A DNA stretch of 64,000 nt from Elusimicrobiota bacterium (lineage in GTDB: Bacteria; Elusimicrobiota; Elusimicrobia; UBA1565; UBA9628). The notes beneath the pieces are model-generated. The model was not told where the DNA came from. It was given only the letters and a program-made list of their open reading frames with translations, and did no database searches. Made by a program: the position numbers and the translations under genes. The stretch spans positions 1,127,587-1,191,586 of the forward strand of contig CP096137.1 in assembly GCA_023213235.1 (NCBI GenBank). Direction: 5' to 3'. This document shows positions 1 to 8,988 of this stretch, one piece after another. Numbering within the stretch: the first letter of the stretch is position 1; each line of letters begins with the position of its first letter.

Positions 1-2
1 AC

Positions 3-398
3 TCGCTCGGCCACGACGGCGCGCTCGTCGTCGAGGAAGGGCGCGTGTCGCGCTTCGGCGCGCAGCTGCCGCTGTCGAAGGACTTCGCGAAGATCACGAA
101 CGTCGGCACGCGGCACTCGGCGGCGCTCGGCCTTTCGGAGCGCTGCGACGCGATGTGCCTCGTCGTCAGCGAGGAGACGGGCAAGATCTCGGTCGCGCTG
201 CGCGGCGACCTCGTCCCGGTGAAGGACCTCGAGGACCTGCAGGACGGCATCGAGATCTTCCTGACCAAGCACCTGCCGCGCACGCCGCAGAACTACGTCC
301 ATCACTTCGCGACGCAGAACCTGCGCGAGAAGGCGATCGCGGCCGCCGTGTCGATCCTTCTGTGGACGTTCTTCGTCGGCGTCGGAGGCGGACGGTGA
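3..398 (+). CDS. Diadenylate cyclase (DAC/DisA_N domain), 3' part
   Basis: This is the C-terminal part of a protein that begins before the window. It carries the DAC catalytic signature: a DGA motif at the left edge (HDGALVV) and, about 35 residues later, GTRHSAALGLSE followed by LVVSEETGKISVA. These motifs bind two ATP and form c-di-AMP. The protein ends in a hydrophobic stretch (IAAAVSILLWTFFVG) that could be a single C-terminal membrane segment. CdaA enzymes carry their membrane helices at the N-terminus, so this layout differs or adds a helix. The stop overlaps the GTG start of the DHH phosphoesterase (GTGA), so the two are co-translated. The domain call is secure; the subtype cannot be set without the missing N-terminus. 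Confidence 0.85.
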   Translation, partial: SLGHDGALVVEEGRVSRFGAQLPLSKDFAKITNVGTRHSAALGLSERCDAMCLVVSEETGKISVALRGDLVPVKDLEDLQDGIEIFLTKHLPRTPQNYVHHFATQNLREKAIAAAVSILLWTFFVGVGGGR

Positions 399-1430
399 AG
401 CCCGGCTTCCACGCGCGCCGCCTCGTGAAGCTCATCCGCGAGAAGGGGCGATCCCTCTCGCCGCTGACGATCCTCACGCACGATCACCCGGACCCCGACT
501 CGCTGGCCAGCGCCTGGGCGCTCGCGCACCTCGCGCAGTCCATCGGCAAGATCCGCACGCGCATCGTCTACGGCGGCATGATCGGACGCGCGGAGAACCG
601 CATGATGGCCGAGCGCCTGCTCGTCCCGGCGCGGCCGCTGCGCAAGGGGAGCTCGCGGGCGTGCCGCACCTGGCGCTCGTCGACACCCAGCCCCCGTTCA
701 AGAACAACCGGTGCCCTCCGCGCCGCATCCCCGACCTCATCGTCGACCACCACCCGCGCCACGCCGACACGCATTCCGACATGGCCCTCATCGACGAGGC
801 CGTCGGCGCGACCACGACCATCCTGGTCGAAGCGCTGCAGGAGGCCGGTCTGCGCGTTCCCGGCCGCCTGGCGACGGCGATCGTCTACGGCATCGGCTCC
901 GAGACCCAGAACCTGGGCCGCGAGGCGACGCCGCGCGACATGGACGCCTACCAGGCGTTCTGGCCGAAGGCGAACATGAAGACGCTGTGGCGCATCTCCT
1001 ACCCGCAGCGTACGGAGGACTTCTTCCGCACGCTGACGCACGGCATCCGCGACGCCTTCGTCGCCGGGCGCGTCATCGGGGCGAACCTCGGGCCCGTGAC
1101 CACGCCCGACCGCGTCGCCCAGATGGCGGACTTCCTGCTCACGCTCGAGAAGATGCAGTGGTCGATCGTGACCGCGCGCTACGCCGGCCGCCTGCACGTC
1201 TCGCTTCGCGCCAACGATCCGGGCGCCGGAGCGGGGCGTCTTTGAAGCGCCTGCTCGGCGGAGGCAACCGCGGCGGCGGGCACGGGATGATCGCCGGCGG
1301 CTCCGTCGAGGTCGGCGAGAACGCGGCGGAGGCGGCCTGGCGCGAAGCCGAGGACAAGATCACGACCGACTTCCTCACCCACCTCGGCATCGACCCCGCC
1401 GGTCGCCGGCGTCCGTTCCGCGGCGCTTAG
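395..1430 (+). CDS. DHH/DHHA1 phosphoesterase (c-di-AMP or nanoRNA hydrolase type), two frame breaks
   Basis: It starts at GTG 395, overlapping the cyclase stop. Motifs run in order over about 345 residues: THDHPDPDSL (motif I), LALVDTQ (motif II), VDHHPR (the DHH triad) and near the C-terminus GGGHGMIAGG, the DHHA1 substrate-binding glycine motif. This is the NrnA/DhhP/Pde2-like class that hydrolyses c-di-AMP, pApA or short RNAs using two metal ions. The reading frame breaks at about 645-649 and again at about 1232-1236, both at GGGG runs; joining the frames restores a continuous family-length protein. Coupling to a diadenylate cyclase makes c-di-AMP or pApA the likeliest substrate, but that is inferred from context. 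Confidence 0.85.
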
Positions 1431-1438
1431 CCGGCCCG

Positions 1439-1836
1439 CTACTTCCAGCCGATGACGGAGTAACCCTTGTCCGCCAGGCAGCGCTGCGTGTAGCCGCGCT
1501 GGATCTCGTCGGGGAGCCGGCTTCCCAGGCGCCCTGGACGGCGCCGCCCGCGGCGCCGACGGCGGCGCCCTGGCTGACGGCGCGCGCGTAGTTGCCCGTG
1601 AAGGCGCCGAACACGGTCCCCATGACCGCGCCGAACACGCCGCCGCGCACGGCGCTCTTGCCGACGCGCTTGGCGGGGTTGGCCTTGAGGTAGGCCTTCC
1701 CGGCCTCGACGCACTGCGTCACGTCCGCCTCCGCCGCCTTCTCGCCGACGGCCTTGTAGTGGTCGTCGGGATAGAGGACGGGCTTGGGGTGGGCGCAGGC
1801 CGCGAGCAGGACGGCGGCGACGAGAAGGCGTTTCAC
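1439..1836 (-). CDS. Glycine-zipper lipoprotein, one frame break
   Basis: The N-terminus (MKRLLVAAVLLAACAHP) is a lipoprotein signal with an LAAC lipobox, so the mature protein should be lipidated. The middle is glycine/alanine-rich with GxxxG-like spacing (AVRGGVFGAVMGTVFGAFTGN, then GAAVGAAGGAVQG), typical of glycine-zipper envelope proteins. The C-terminal tail QRGYTQRCLADKGYSVIGWK is in a second frame, joined near 1513-1530. A Cys-Leu-x-x-Lys-Gly-Tyr...Gly-Trp ending is common in such lipoproteins. Total length is about 132 residues. The precise role is unknown; envelope association is the only supported statement. Confidence 0.7.
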
Positions 1837-1951
1837 GACGATAGGATAGCCGTCGGCGGGAGGGTTGTCCAGGGCACCGGGACCAAAGACCCCGCCCGAC
1901 TGCGACTTAGGACCCTAGGGGAAAAACGCATATATCGATACACTTTCCTCA

Positions 1952-4398
1952 ATGATCAAACGCCTCGTCGCCTCGACCGTCATCGTCGCTCTCGCCCTGC
2001 TCACCCCGGGCGGCCGATTCTACGAGGCGTGCGCGCAGACGATCGCCGCTCCCGCGGCCCGCGCGGGCGTCATGGGCTCCGCCGGGGCCGTCGGAGCGGT
2101 CAACCTGCAACTGGCGATTCCGACGCCGGCTCCGTCGCTGGCCCCGACGGGCCTCCACTCCTCTCTCGCGATTCCGTCGGCTCCGGCCCCGCTGGCCGCG
2201 CCGCTCGCCGCTCCCGCCGCCCTCGCCGCGGTCGCGCCGATCGCCGCCGCCAAGGCCGTCCCCGTCTCGGCGAGGGCCGTGCCGGCCGCGTTGAAGCCCG
2301 TCGCCCTCGCCGCGGCCAAGTCCGACGCCGCGCCCGTCGTTTCCGGCGCCGCGAGCGCCCCGAAGACCTTCGCCGAGGCCAAGACCGGCGAAGCCGCCGC
2401 CGTCCTCTTCGACCAGGGCGTCTCCCGCTCGGCGCTCGACGTCGTCCTGCCCGCCGCCTCCTCCGAGGAGAAGCCCGCCGCCTCCGGCCTCGAGCCCGCG
2501 AAGGCGCCCGCGGCCGGAGCCCCGGACCAGCCGCCCGCGCCCGCCGGCAAGACCAAGCTGCCGCGCTCGCTGTGGGGCCTGTTCTGGGGACATCACATCG
2601 TGACCGTATTCGGCGTGAACTTCCACATCCTCAGCCAGCCGTTCCTCGTCAAGGACGCGCTCGGCATGGGCACCGCGACGATGGGCCTCGTGCGCAACAT
2701 CCACATGGGCTCGATGGCGATCGTGAACTTCCTGCCGATCGGCTACCTCATCGACAAGACCGACTACCGCGCCGTGTTCACCGCGACGACGCTGGCGCGC
2801 GCCGCGCTCATGGGCGCGATTCCGATGCTCTTCGCCGCGGGGGCCCTGCCGTTCACCGTGCTCGCCCTCATCGTCGCGATCAACCCGATCTTCCAGAGCG
2901 CGATGATCGTCGCCGACGGCGCGGCGCGCAAGTCGTTCCTCGGCAAGGACGAGAAGCTCAACAAGGACGCCGCGGCGACCCTGAGCAAGTGGGACTCGCT
3001 GGCCGGCATGCTGATGCCGCTCATCGCCGGCTGGGCCGTCGGCTGGCTCGTGACGACGATGGGCCTCGGCGGCTACGCGATGGCCTACGGCGTCTACGCC
3101 GCGCTGCTGCTCGCCTCCCTGCCGATCTACTGGAGCATGATCCGCGACCCGCGCTTCCCGGCCCACGACAAGTTGGGCGTCTGGGGCCTCGCCTCCCAGA
3201 CGGCCGTCTTCATGGCCGCGCTCGGCGCGAGCGTGATCCATCCGTTCACGCTGATGCTGCGCTGGTCCTTCAACTCGATCTTTCCCGGCGCGCGGGCGCC
3301 GATGCCCGAGGGCCGCGCCGCGAAGGCCGCGTGGCTGGCGCGCGAGGTCCTCGTCTCCGTCGCGGGCGCCGCGCTGTTCCCGGTCGCCCTTCTCAAGGCC
3401 CTGCTGCGCGTCCCCGCGGCCTGGCGCGCGGCCAAGGCCATGCGCTCCTCCGGCAAGGGGGCGTCGCCGGCCTCGCGGACGCGCTCGAGAAGTACAAGCC
3501 GACGCAGGGCCTGGCCTACATCCTGCGCAATCGCATCCTGACCATCCTGACCGGCGTCATGGCGCTCGAGGTCCTGCTCATCGACGCGCTGCCCTTCGTC
3601 CTGATCCCGAGCCTGATCACCGACGCGCTCGGCGCGGCGCCGACGACGCTGTCGATCCCGCTGTGGGCCGCCGGAGTCGCCGCCGGCGCCGCCGCGCTCG
3701 CCGCCGCCGCCAAGGCCGTCAAGGCCGTGAAGTCCTGGTCGCCGGCCCTCTGGTTCGGCGTCGCGGCCGCGGCGATCGGCGCGCTGAGCCTGTGGCCGTC
3801 GCTGCTGCTCGTCCAGGTGGCGACCGCCGGCGGCCTCATGGGCCTGCTGTTCTCCGTCGAGTACGTCGGCCGGTTCATCCCGTCGGCGCGCCTCGAGGGG
3901 GAGAAGGGCGACGCGATCATCGAGAAGAAGGGCCACGGGACGTTCTACCGCAAGGCCGCGATGGCCTCGCTGCTGTTCTGGGCGCTGCTGGCGCCCGTGT
4001 ACCTGACGCCGGGCCTGTTCTGGGTGAACCTCGCGATCGTCGCGGGCGTGCTGTTCACCGTCCAGCTCTTCCACGCGCCCGTCGGCATCGTCATGGAGCC
4101 CGTCAAGCGCAAGCAGATGGACGACGACAAGCTCGCTCGCATCGAGAGCTCGATCTTCATGGTCGACGTGGCCTTCGAGTCCATCGGGGCGCTGTTCCTC
4201 GGCCTGCTGCTCGACTTCGCGGGGATCGGCCCGGCCGTCATCGCGACGGCGGTGTTCCTGACGATCACCGCGGTCCTGCAGTACAACGTGCCGAAGTGGA
4301 TCTTCAAGGACGGGAACCACCCGGACAAGGACCCGGTCCCGCCGGCGGAGCCGCCGAAGCAGGCCGCGCTGTCGATGCCTCGCGTCGCCTTCGCGTAG
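1952..4398 (+). CDS. MFS-like multi-pass transporter with exported Ala/Pro-rich N-terminus, one frame break
   Basis: About 815 residues. A signal-like hydrophobic N-terminus is followed by roughly 180 residues of Ala/Pro/Ser/Lys-rich low complexity. A membrane domain then starts near residue 205 (LWGLFWGHHIVTVFGVNFH) and has about twelve hydrophobic segments with an MFS-like layout, including a basic, polar central loop around the break and an acidic KRKQMDDDKLARIES loop late in the protein. The frame breaks near 3455-3462 at a GGGG run; the second frame resumes with ADALEKYKPTQGLAYIL. The substrate is not evident. The long N-terminal extension resembles those of two other exported proteins in the window (32066-33312, 42642-44576). 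The gene ends directly at a strong terminator. Confidence 0.7.
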
Positions 4399-4431
4399 AA
4401 AAAGCCCGGCCGATGATCGGCCGGGCTTTTT
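4399..4431 (+). terminator. Intrinsic terminator of the MFS gene
   Basis: AAAAA, a perfect 10-bp stem GCCCGGCCGA / TCGGCCGGGC with a TGA loop, then TTTTT. It begins at the base after the MFS stop codon, and the flanking A and T runs would let it act in both directions. Confidence 0.95.
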
Positions 4432-4468
4432 CATTTTTCATACCTAATATTTTATGTTAGATAACCTA

Positions 4469-4497
4469 TTGACAAATATTAGATTACCTGTTACAAC
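4469..4497 (+). promoter_or_regulatory. Sigma-70-type promoter with tandem operator-like repeats
   Basis: TTGACA (4469-4474), a 17-nt spacer and TACAAC (4492-4497). The block lies in a roughly 65-bp AT-rich island that is sharply unlike the GC-rich surroundings. Two near-identical 14-mers, TTAGATAACCTATT (4457-4470) and TTAGATTACCTGTT (4479-4492), sit 22 bp apart and overlap the -35 and -10 boxes, as a repressor site would. CTAATATT (4444-4451) and AATATTAG (4475-4482) also form an inverted pair. The predicted start near 4504 leaves a leader of about 33 nt with a GGAGG Shine-Dalgarno. Confidence 0.7.
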
Positions 4498-4536
4498 TGA
4501 ACGACGGAAGACGGACGGGGACGGACGGAGGGGATC

Positions 4537-4716
4537 ATGAGCGAGAGGGATGCCGCGAAGGCGCTGATGCCGTGGCTGTTCAAGAGCCGCAGCAGCGCGG
4601 CCTACAAGCCGTTCGCGAAGGTCCGCTGCGAGGGCGGGAAGTGCGTGTGGACGTCGAAGGAGTCGGAGCCTTCCAGGGGGCGGAACTCGAAGCGCGCCCT
4701 GGCCGGCGCCGCCTAA
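4537..4716 (+). CDS. Unrecognised 59-residue basic small protein
   Basis: An ATG at 4537 is preceded by GGAGGGG at a good Shine-Dalgarno distance and lies about 33 nt downstream of the best -35/-10 pair in the area. The predicted protein begins MSERDAAKALMPWLFK and is rich in Lys/Arg and Ser. It has one aromatic patch (AAYKPFAKV) and a paired-cysteine motif, RCEGGKCVW. There is no signal peptide or membrane segment. It could be a small regulator, a nucleic-acid-binding peptide or part of a toxin/antitoxin-like unit, but no family is recognised. Promoter, SD and codon use resembling neighbouring genes support its being real. It is followed by a series of hairpins. Confidence 0.6.
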   Translation: MSERDAAKALMPWLFKSRSSAAYKPFAKVRCEGGKCVWTSKESEPSRGRNSKRALAGAA

Positions 4717-4724
4717 AGGCGCAC

Positions 4725-4792
4725 GCTCCCGGATTTCGAGCCGGGAGCAAGCAGCAAACAGTAAGCGGCCGGTCCCTGCGGGGACCGGCCGC
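4725..4792 (+). terminator. Two consecutive hairpins after the 59-residue gene
   Basis: GCTCCCGG (4725-4732) pairs with CCGGGAGC (4741-4748). A perfect 12-bp stem, GCGGCCGGTCCC (4765-4776) / GGGACCGGCCGC (4781-4792), has a TGCG loop. No T-run follows, so termination is plausible but not certain. The second hairpin recurs in imperfect form at 5093-5120. Confidence 0.5.
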
Positions 4793-4815
4793 CTCACTTA
4801 GACTGACGCGGGCGC

Positions 4816-5120
4816 GGGCGGAGAGTCGATCGCCGCCGGGGACGCTCGGATCGACCTCGCTCGGGGGTCCGTCCGAGGCGAATGAGAACGCCCTAGCCTC
4901 GGCGGACCCCACGCCCCGCCGGCGATCGACTCTCCGCCCCAATCACCGCGGATTCAAAAATGGAAGCGGTGTTCACCGCCGAGTGACCGGTCGCTTATAG
5001 ATTAGCGAGGCGGGAGGGATGGTCAGCGAGGGTCAATCCCGAGCGGCCCCGCAGGACATGACCATCCCTCTCGCCGTCCTGGACAAAGCGAACGGCCGGT
5101 CCCCGCGAGGGAACCGACCG
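4816..5120. ncRNA. Candidate structured RNA or stacked palindromes
   Basis: This stretch between the small gene and etfA has no convincing ORF but several long stems. A perfect 20-bp inverted repeat (4816-4835 / 4920-4939) encloses 84 nt. Inside it a second 15-bp stem with one bulged T pairs 4864-4879 with 4896-4910. Next come GCGGTG/CACCGC (4966-4979) and a 17-bp stem with one G-U pair (5009-5025 / 5059-5075). Last is an imperfect hairpin at 5093-5120 that copies the hairpin at 4765-4792. The paired arms are perfect or nearly so. A non-coding RNA, clustered REP-like palindromes or terminators could each explain it; the strand cannot be assigned. Confidence 0.45.
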
Positions 5121-5142
5121 TAACCGTTGAGGACGGTGAGCG

Positions 5143-6116
5143 CTAGGCGGCGACGGCGTGGCCCTTGCGGTTCTTGATCTCGGCGGTGACGAGGGGAGGA
5201 GCTCCGCGTACTCGCCCTGGACCGCGATCGAGGCCATCTGCATGAGCGGGCAGTCCTTGTCGGTGTTGATCGCGACGATGGTGCCCGCGTTCGACATGCC
5301 GGCCAGGTGCTGGATCTGGCCGGAGATGCCGACCGCGATGTAGAGCTTCGGGCGCACCATGCGGCCGGTCAGGCCGACCTGGTGGCGGTACGGGATCCAG
5401 CCGGAGTCGACCGCGCGGCGGCTGGCGCCGACGGCCGCGCCGAGCGCGTGCGCGAGGTCGAAGACGGCCTTGAAGCCGTCCGGGCCGCCGAGGCCGAAGC
5501 CGCCGGCGACGACCTTCTCGGCCGCGCCGAGATCGATCTCGCGCGAGGCCTCGGCGGCGAACGAGACGAACTCGCTCTTCGCGGCGCCGGGGTCGAAGGA
5601 GACGTCCTGCACGTTCGCCGCGCCCTTGGCCTCGGCGCGCGGGAACGTCATCGGCGCGACGGTCAGCACGGCGACGGGCGTCTTGAACTCGATCTCGGCG
5701 ACGAGGTTGCCGGAGAAGTAGCCGCGGCGGACCTTCCCGTCGGGGAGGATCTCGGTGACGTCGGTCGCCAGACCGGCCTTCAGCAGGACGGCCAGGCGCG
5801 CGGCGAGCGCGCGGCCGGCCACGGAGGAGGGCAGGATCACGCGCGTGGCGCCGGCGGCCGCGACGGCGGCCGCGACGGCCTTGGCGTAGGCCTCCTCGGT
5901 GAAGTTGGCGAGCGAGGGGTGCTCGACCGCGTAGGTCTTCTCGGCGCCGCGCGCGCCGATGTCGGCGGCGAGGGCCTTGGCATTGGCGCCCACGACGGCG
6001 GCGTTGAGCGGGAGCTTGAGCGCGTCCGCGAGGACGCGGCCGGCTCCGAGCAGCTCGTACGACGCGGGCCCGAGGGCTCCGCGCTGGGGGATCGCGACGG
6101 CGAGAATGTTGGCCAT
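5143..6116 (-). CDS. etfA: Electron transfer flavoprotein, alpha subunit, one frame break
   Basis: About 323 residues, normal length. The N-terminal adenine-nucleotide-like domain begins MANILAVAIPQRG. The C-terminal FAD domain carries VVAGGFGLGG, SGWIPYRHQVGLTGRMVRPKLY and the family signature VGISGQIQHLAGM followed by IVAINTDKDCPLMQMA. With EtfB it accepts electrons from acyl-CoA dehydrogenases and passes them to ETF:quinone oxidoreductase. The start codon lies 1 nt after the etfB stop, so the two form an operon. The frame breaks near 5194-5200; the correct tail reads LVTAEIKNRKGHAVAA and stops at 5143. A hairpin at 5093-5120 lies just beyond the stop. Confidence 0.93.
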
Positions 6117-6117
6117 G

Positions 6118-6922
6118 TTAGATCAGCTTCCTTTCCACGAGGATGTCGACGAGCTTGGTCGCCTTTTCGGCGGCGGTGGCGCCCTCGATCTTGAGGCCCG
6201 CGGGGCGCGCGGGCGGGAGGGCGGCCTTCACGACGGTCGAGCCGGCGCCCGCGGCGCCGACCTGGCCGGCCTGCAGGCCCAGTTCGGCCGCGCCCCACTT
6301 GGGGAACACGGCCTTCTTCGAGGCCATCTTGCCCTTCAGCGAGGGCAGGCGCGGCTCGTTGATCTCCTTGACCGTCGCGACGCAGGCGGGCAGGGCGAGC
6401 TTGAGCGTGTCGGCGCCGTCCTCCATGTTGCGCAGGACGGTGACGGACTTCTCGTCGATCGCGTCGATCTTCTTGACGGCCGAGGCCGAGGCCCAGTCGA
6501 GCCAGGCCGCGGTCTGCGTGCCGACGACGCCGCCGCCGATGTCGCTCGTGTTCTTGCCGAAGATCACGAGGGAGACGGGCTTCTCGCCGTGGAGCTTCTT
6601 GATCGCCGCGGAGAGAGCCAGGCTCGTCGCGAACGAGTCGCCGCCGTCGAATTCGGCGCCGGAGACGTGCACGCCGGCGTCCATGCCGCGGGCGATCGCC
6701 TCGCGCAGGACCTCGGCGGCCGCGTCGTTGCCGACCGTGATCGCGGTCGCGGTCGAGCCGGCGACGCGCTCTTTGAGGCGAACCGACTCCTCGACGGCGA
6801 ACTCGTCGAAGGGGTTCAGGGACGTCGGGACGCCGGCGATCTTGGGCTGGCCGGAGGCGTCGACGCCGACGTTGACGGAGGAGGGGGTGCTTTTCACGCA
6901 CACTGACGATATGTAGTGCCAT
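6118..6922 (-). CDS. etfB: Electron transfer flavoprotein, beta subunit, frame break at N-terminus
   Basis: The protein reads CVKSTPSSVNVGVD, then NPFDEFAVEESVRLKE, VTVGNDAAAEVLREAIARGMD, IFGKNTSDIGGGVVG and a C-terminal helix ending ILVERKLI, all characteristic of EtfB. The likely start is ATG 6922 (MALHIVSV...), which needs a one-base correction around 6900-6905 to join the main frame. Two things support it: EtfB proteins usually begin with a short strand leading into CVKxxP, and an extended -10 (TGC-TATGCT, 6937-6929) ends 6 nt before this ATG. An in-frame alternative at 6933 gives an atypical N-terminus. The gene is divergent from corA. Confidence 0.9.
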
Positions 6923-6928
6923 GCTTGT

Positions 6929-6950
6929 AGCATAGCAAAACTGGCATAAT
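6929..6950. promoter_or_regulatory. Divergent extended -10 promoters of etfBA and corA
   Basis: Leftward: TGC then TATGCT (-10 at 6934-6929), 6 nt before the etfB ATG. Rightward: TGG then CATAAT (-10 at 6945-6950), 6 nt before the corA ATG at 6957. Neither has a clear -35 box. Both transcripts would start at or within a base of the initiation codon. Confidence 0.6.
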
Positions 6951-6956
6951 CGAAAA

Positions 6957-8069
6957 ATGGCGAAGGAGCGACAGCTCAAACTACAGACCCGGTTCGGCAA
7001 GCGCAAGCCCGGCACGTCTCCGGGCGTGCTGCCCGGCCAGGTCGGTGCGGTCAAGTCTCCCGAGCCGGCCACGTCGGTCAAGGTCACCGTCATCGACTGG
7101 TCTGCGGACCAGGTCGAGATGCACGGCGTCCTCGACTTCGACGCGTTCATCGCCTCCCACCGGCCCGCCTGGTCGACCGTGCGCTGGATCAACGTCGACG
7201 GCCTCACCGACCCGCGCGCGATCGACGCGCTGGCCAAGAAGTACGAGCTGCACCCGCTCGCCGTCGAGGATCTGCTCAACACCGCGACGCGCCCGAAGGC
7301 CGACGCCTACGGCGGCGACCCCGACGTCCGCTCCCGCCTGTTCGTCATCACGCGCATGATCGAGCTCAAGGAAACTCGGCTCGAGAGCGAGCAGATCTCG
7401 ATCTTCCTCGGCCACAAGACCGTGCTGACCTTCCAGGAATCGCCCGGCGACGTCTGGGACCCGATCCGACAGCGCATCAATTCGAAGGGCTCGAGGCTGA
7501 GACAGGGCGACGCCTCCTTCCTCGTCTACACCTTGATGGACGCGATCGTCGACCATATCTTTCCCGTGCTCGAGGCCTACGGCGACCGCCTCGAGGATCT
7601 CGAGACGCGCGTCGTCGCGGGGCGGGATCGCCGCGTCCTGCTCGACATTCATGCGCTCAAGCGGGAGCTCCTTTTGCTCAGACGCGCCCTGTGGCCCATG
7701 CGCGACGTCGTCCACCAGCTGCAGGGCGAGCGCCACGAGTGCCTGAGCGAGAACACCCGCACCTACATGACCGATCTGTACGACCACGTCGTGCAGGCGA
7801 TGGACATTCTCGAGACCTACCGCGAGGTCGTCGCCGGCCTCTCGGAGACCCACCTTTCGGCCGTCAACAACCGCCTCAACGAGGTCATGAAGGTTCTGAC
7901 GATCATCTCGGTGGTGTTCATCCCGATGAACTTCATGGCCGGCGTGTTCGGCATGAACTTCGAGGTGTTCCCGTGGAAGTGGCCGCACGCGTTCCCGGCC
8001 TTCGTGATCGCCTGCCTCACGCTGTCCGGCTCGATGCTGTTCTGGTTCCGCCGCAGGGGCTGGCTCTGA
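6957..8069 (+). CDS. corA: CorA-type divalent metal ion transporter
   Basis: 370 residues in one intact frame. A long soluble N-terminal domain (about residues 40-300) is followed by two C-terminal membrane helices. The first ends in the diagnostic GMN motif (residues 332-334, within FMAGVFGMNFEVFPW), which forms the Mg2+/Co2+ selectivity filter in CorA. A cluster of positive residues (FRRRGWL) ends the protein. The predicted role is Mg2+ (or Co2+/Ni2+) uptake across the inner membrane as a pentamer. The ATG lies 6 nt after an extended -10 element, suggesting a leaderless transcript. Confidence 0.95.
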   Translation: MAKERQLKLQTRFGKRKPGTSPGVLPGQVGAVKSPEPATSVKVTVIDWSADQVEMHGVLDFDAFIASHRPAWSTVRWINVDGLTDPRAIDALAKKYELHPLAVEDLLNTATRPKADAYGGDPDVRSRLFVITRMIELKETRLESEQISIFLGHKTVLTFQESPGDVWDPIRQRINSKGSRLRQGDASFLVYTLMDAIVDHIFPVLEAYGDRLEDLETRVVAGRDRRVLLDIHALKRELLLLRRALWPMRDVVHQLQGERHECLSENTRTYMTDLYDHVVQAMDILETYREVVAGLSETHLSAVNNRLNEVMKVLTIISVVFIPMNFMAGVFGMNFEVFPWKWPHAFPAFVIACLTLSGSMLFWFRRRGWL

Positions 8070-8838
8070 GCGTCTACGAGCACAACCGCGAGGCCTGGGA
8101 CAAGCAGTCCGCGGGAGGCGGGCGCTGGTCGATCCCGGTGACCTCCGAGGAGGTCGCGCGCGCCCGCGCCGGCGACTGGTCGATGATCCTCACGCCGCGC
8201 AAGCCGGTCCCGCGGGAATGGTTCGGCGACTTGAAGGGGCCCGCGTCCTGGCGCTGGCCTCCGCCGGCGGCCAGCAGGGTCCGCTGCTCGCCGCGGCCGG
8301 AGCCGCGGTCACGGTGTTCGACGCCTCGCCCGTCCAGCTCGGCCACGACCGCATGGTGTCGGAGCGCGACGGCTTGGGCATCAAGACCGAGCTCGGCGAC
8401 ATGGCCGATCTCTCGCGCTTCGCCGACGGCTCCTTCGATCTCATCTTCCATGCCTGCTCGAACTGCTTCGTTCCCGCGATCCGTCCGGTGTGGAACGAGG
8501 CCGCGCGCGTGCTGCGCCCCGGCGGCCGCCTGCTCTCGGGCTTCTGCCTGCCGCATTGGTTCCTCGTCGACGAGCCCAAGGACGAGAAGGGCGTCATCGA
8601 CATCGCCTACCGGATCCCCTACACCGACGACCAGCTGCCGGCCGATCAGAAGAAGAAGCGCCTCGAGACCAAGGAGCCTCTCGTGTTCGGACACACGCTG
8701 GAGGACCAGCTCGCCGGCCAGCTCGACGCGGGCTTCGTCCTCACGGGCTTCTATGAGGACGCGTGGGAGCCGGGGATCAGCGCGTTCTCCGACCGCATCG
8801 CCTGCTTCGCGGCGACGCTCGCGATCAAGCGCGCCTAG
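8066..8838 (+). CDS. SAM-dependent class I methyltransferase, one frame break
   Basis: About 257 residues. The N-terminus (VYEHNREAWDKQSAGGGRW) matches small Methyltransf_11 enzymes, followed by VLALASAGGQQGPLLAAAGA (motif I), VTVFD (acidic ribose-binding residue), FDLIFHACSN (motif IV) and EAARVLRPGGRLL (post-motif IV). The frame breaks near 8235-8240 at GGGGCCC. No ATG or GTG lies before VYEHN; a CTG at 8066 that overlaps the corA stop is the best available start, so the 5' end is uncertain. The methyl acceptor is unknown. Confidence 0.8.
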
Positions 8839-8868
8839 CGGAGCGGCGCGGGGGATTGTCTCTCGCCC

Positions 8869-8954
8869 CCTTCTGCTCTTTAAAGCGCAATCGTCCTCGA
8901 ACCACGCATTCAGGCGCGTCGCCGGCTTGGAGTTGCGCTTTAAAGAGCAGAAGG
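8869..8954. repeat. Perfect 22-bp inverted repeat
   Basis: The left arm 8869-8890 (starting CCTTCTGCTCTTTAAAGCGC) is the exact reverse complement of 8933-8954, separated by 42 nt. The arms are AT-richer than their surroundings and contain the palindrome CTTTAAAG. The element lies between the methyltransferase and the tRNA-Tyr terminator and has no ORF. It could be a small mobile-element remnant, a protein-binding site or a transcribed hairpin. Confidence 0.85.
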
Positions 8955-8988
8955 TACTTCAGGACTGCTCCGGCACCGGTTGAAATAA

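Noticed and set aside
155..979. Many long Arg/Ala/Pro-rich open frames on both strands
   Set aside because: High GC content leaves alternate frames open. They lack domain motifs, have implausible composition and overlap genes with clear families.
4717..5142. Integron attC sites behind the 59-residue gene
   Set aside because: Large palindromes after a small ORF suggested a cassette, but no GTTRRRY / RYYYAAC core pair flanks them and no integrase is present.
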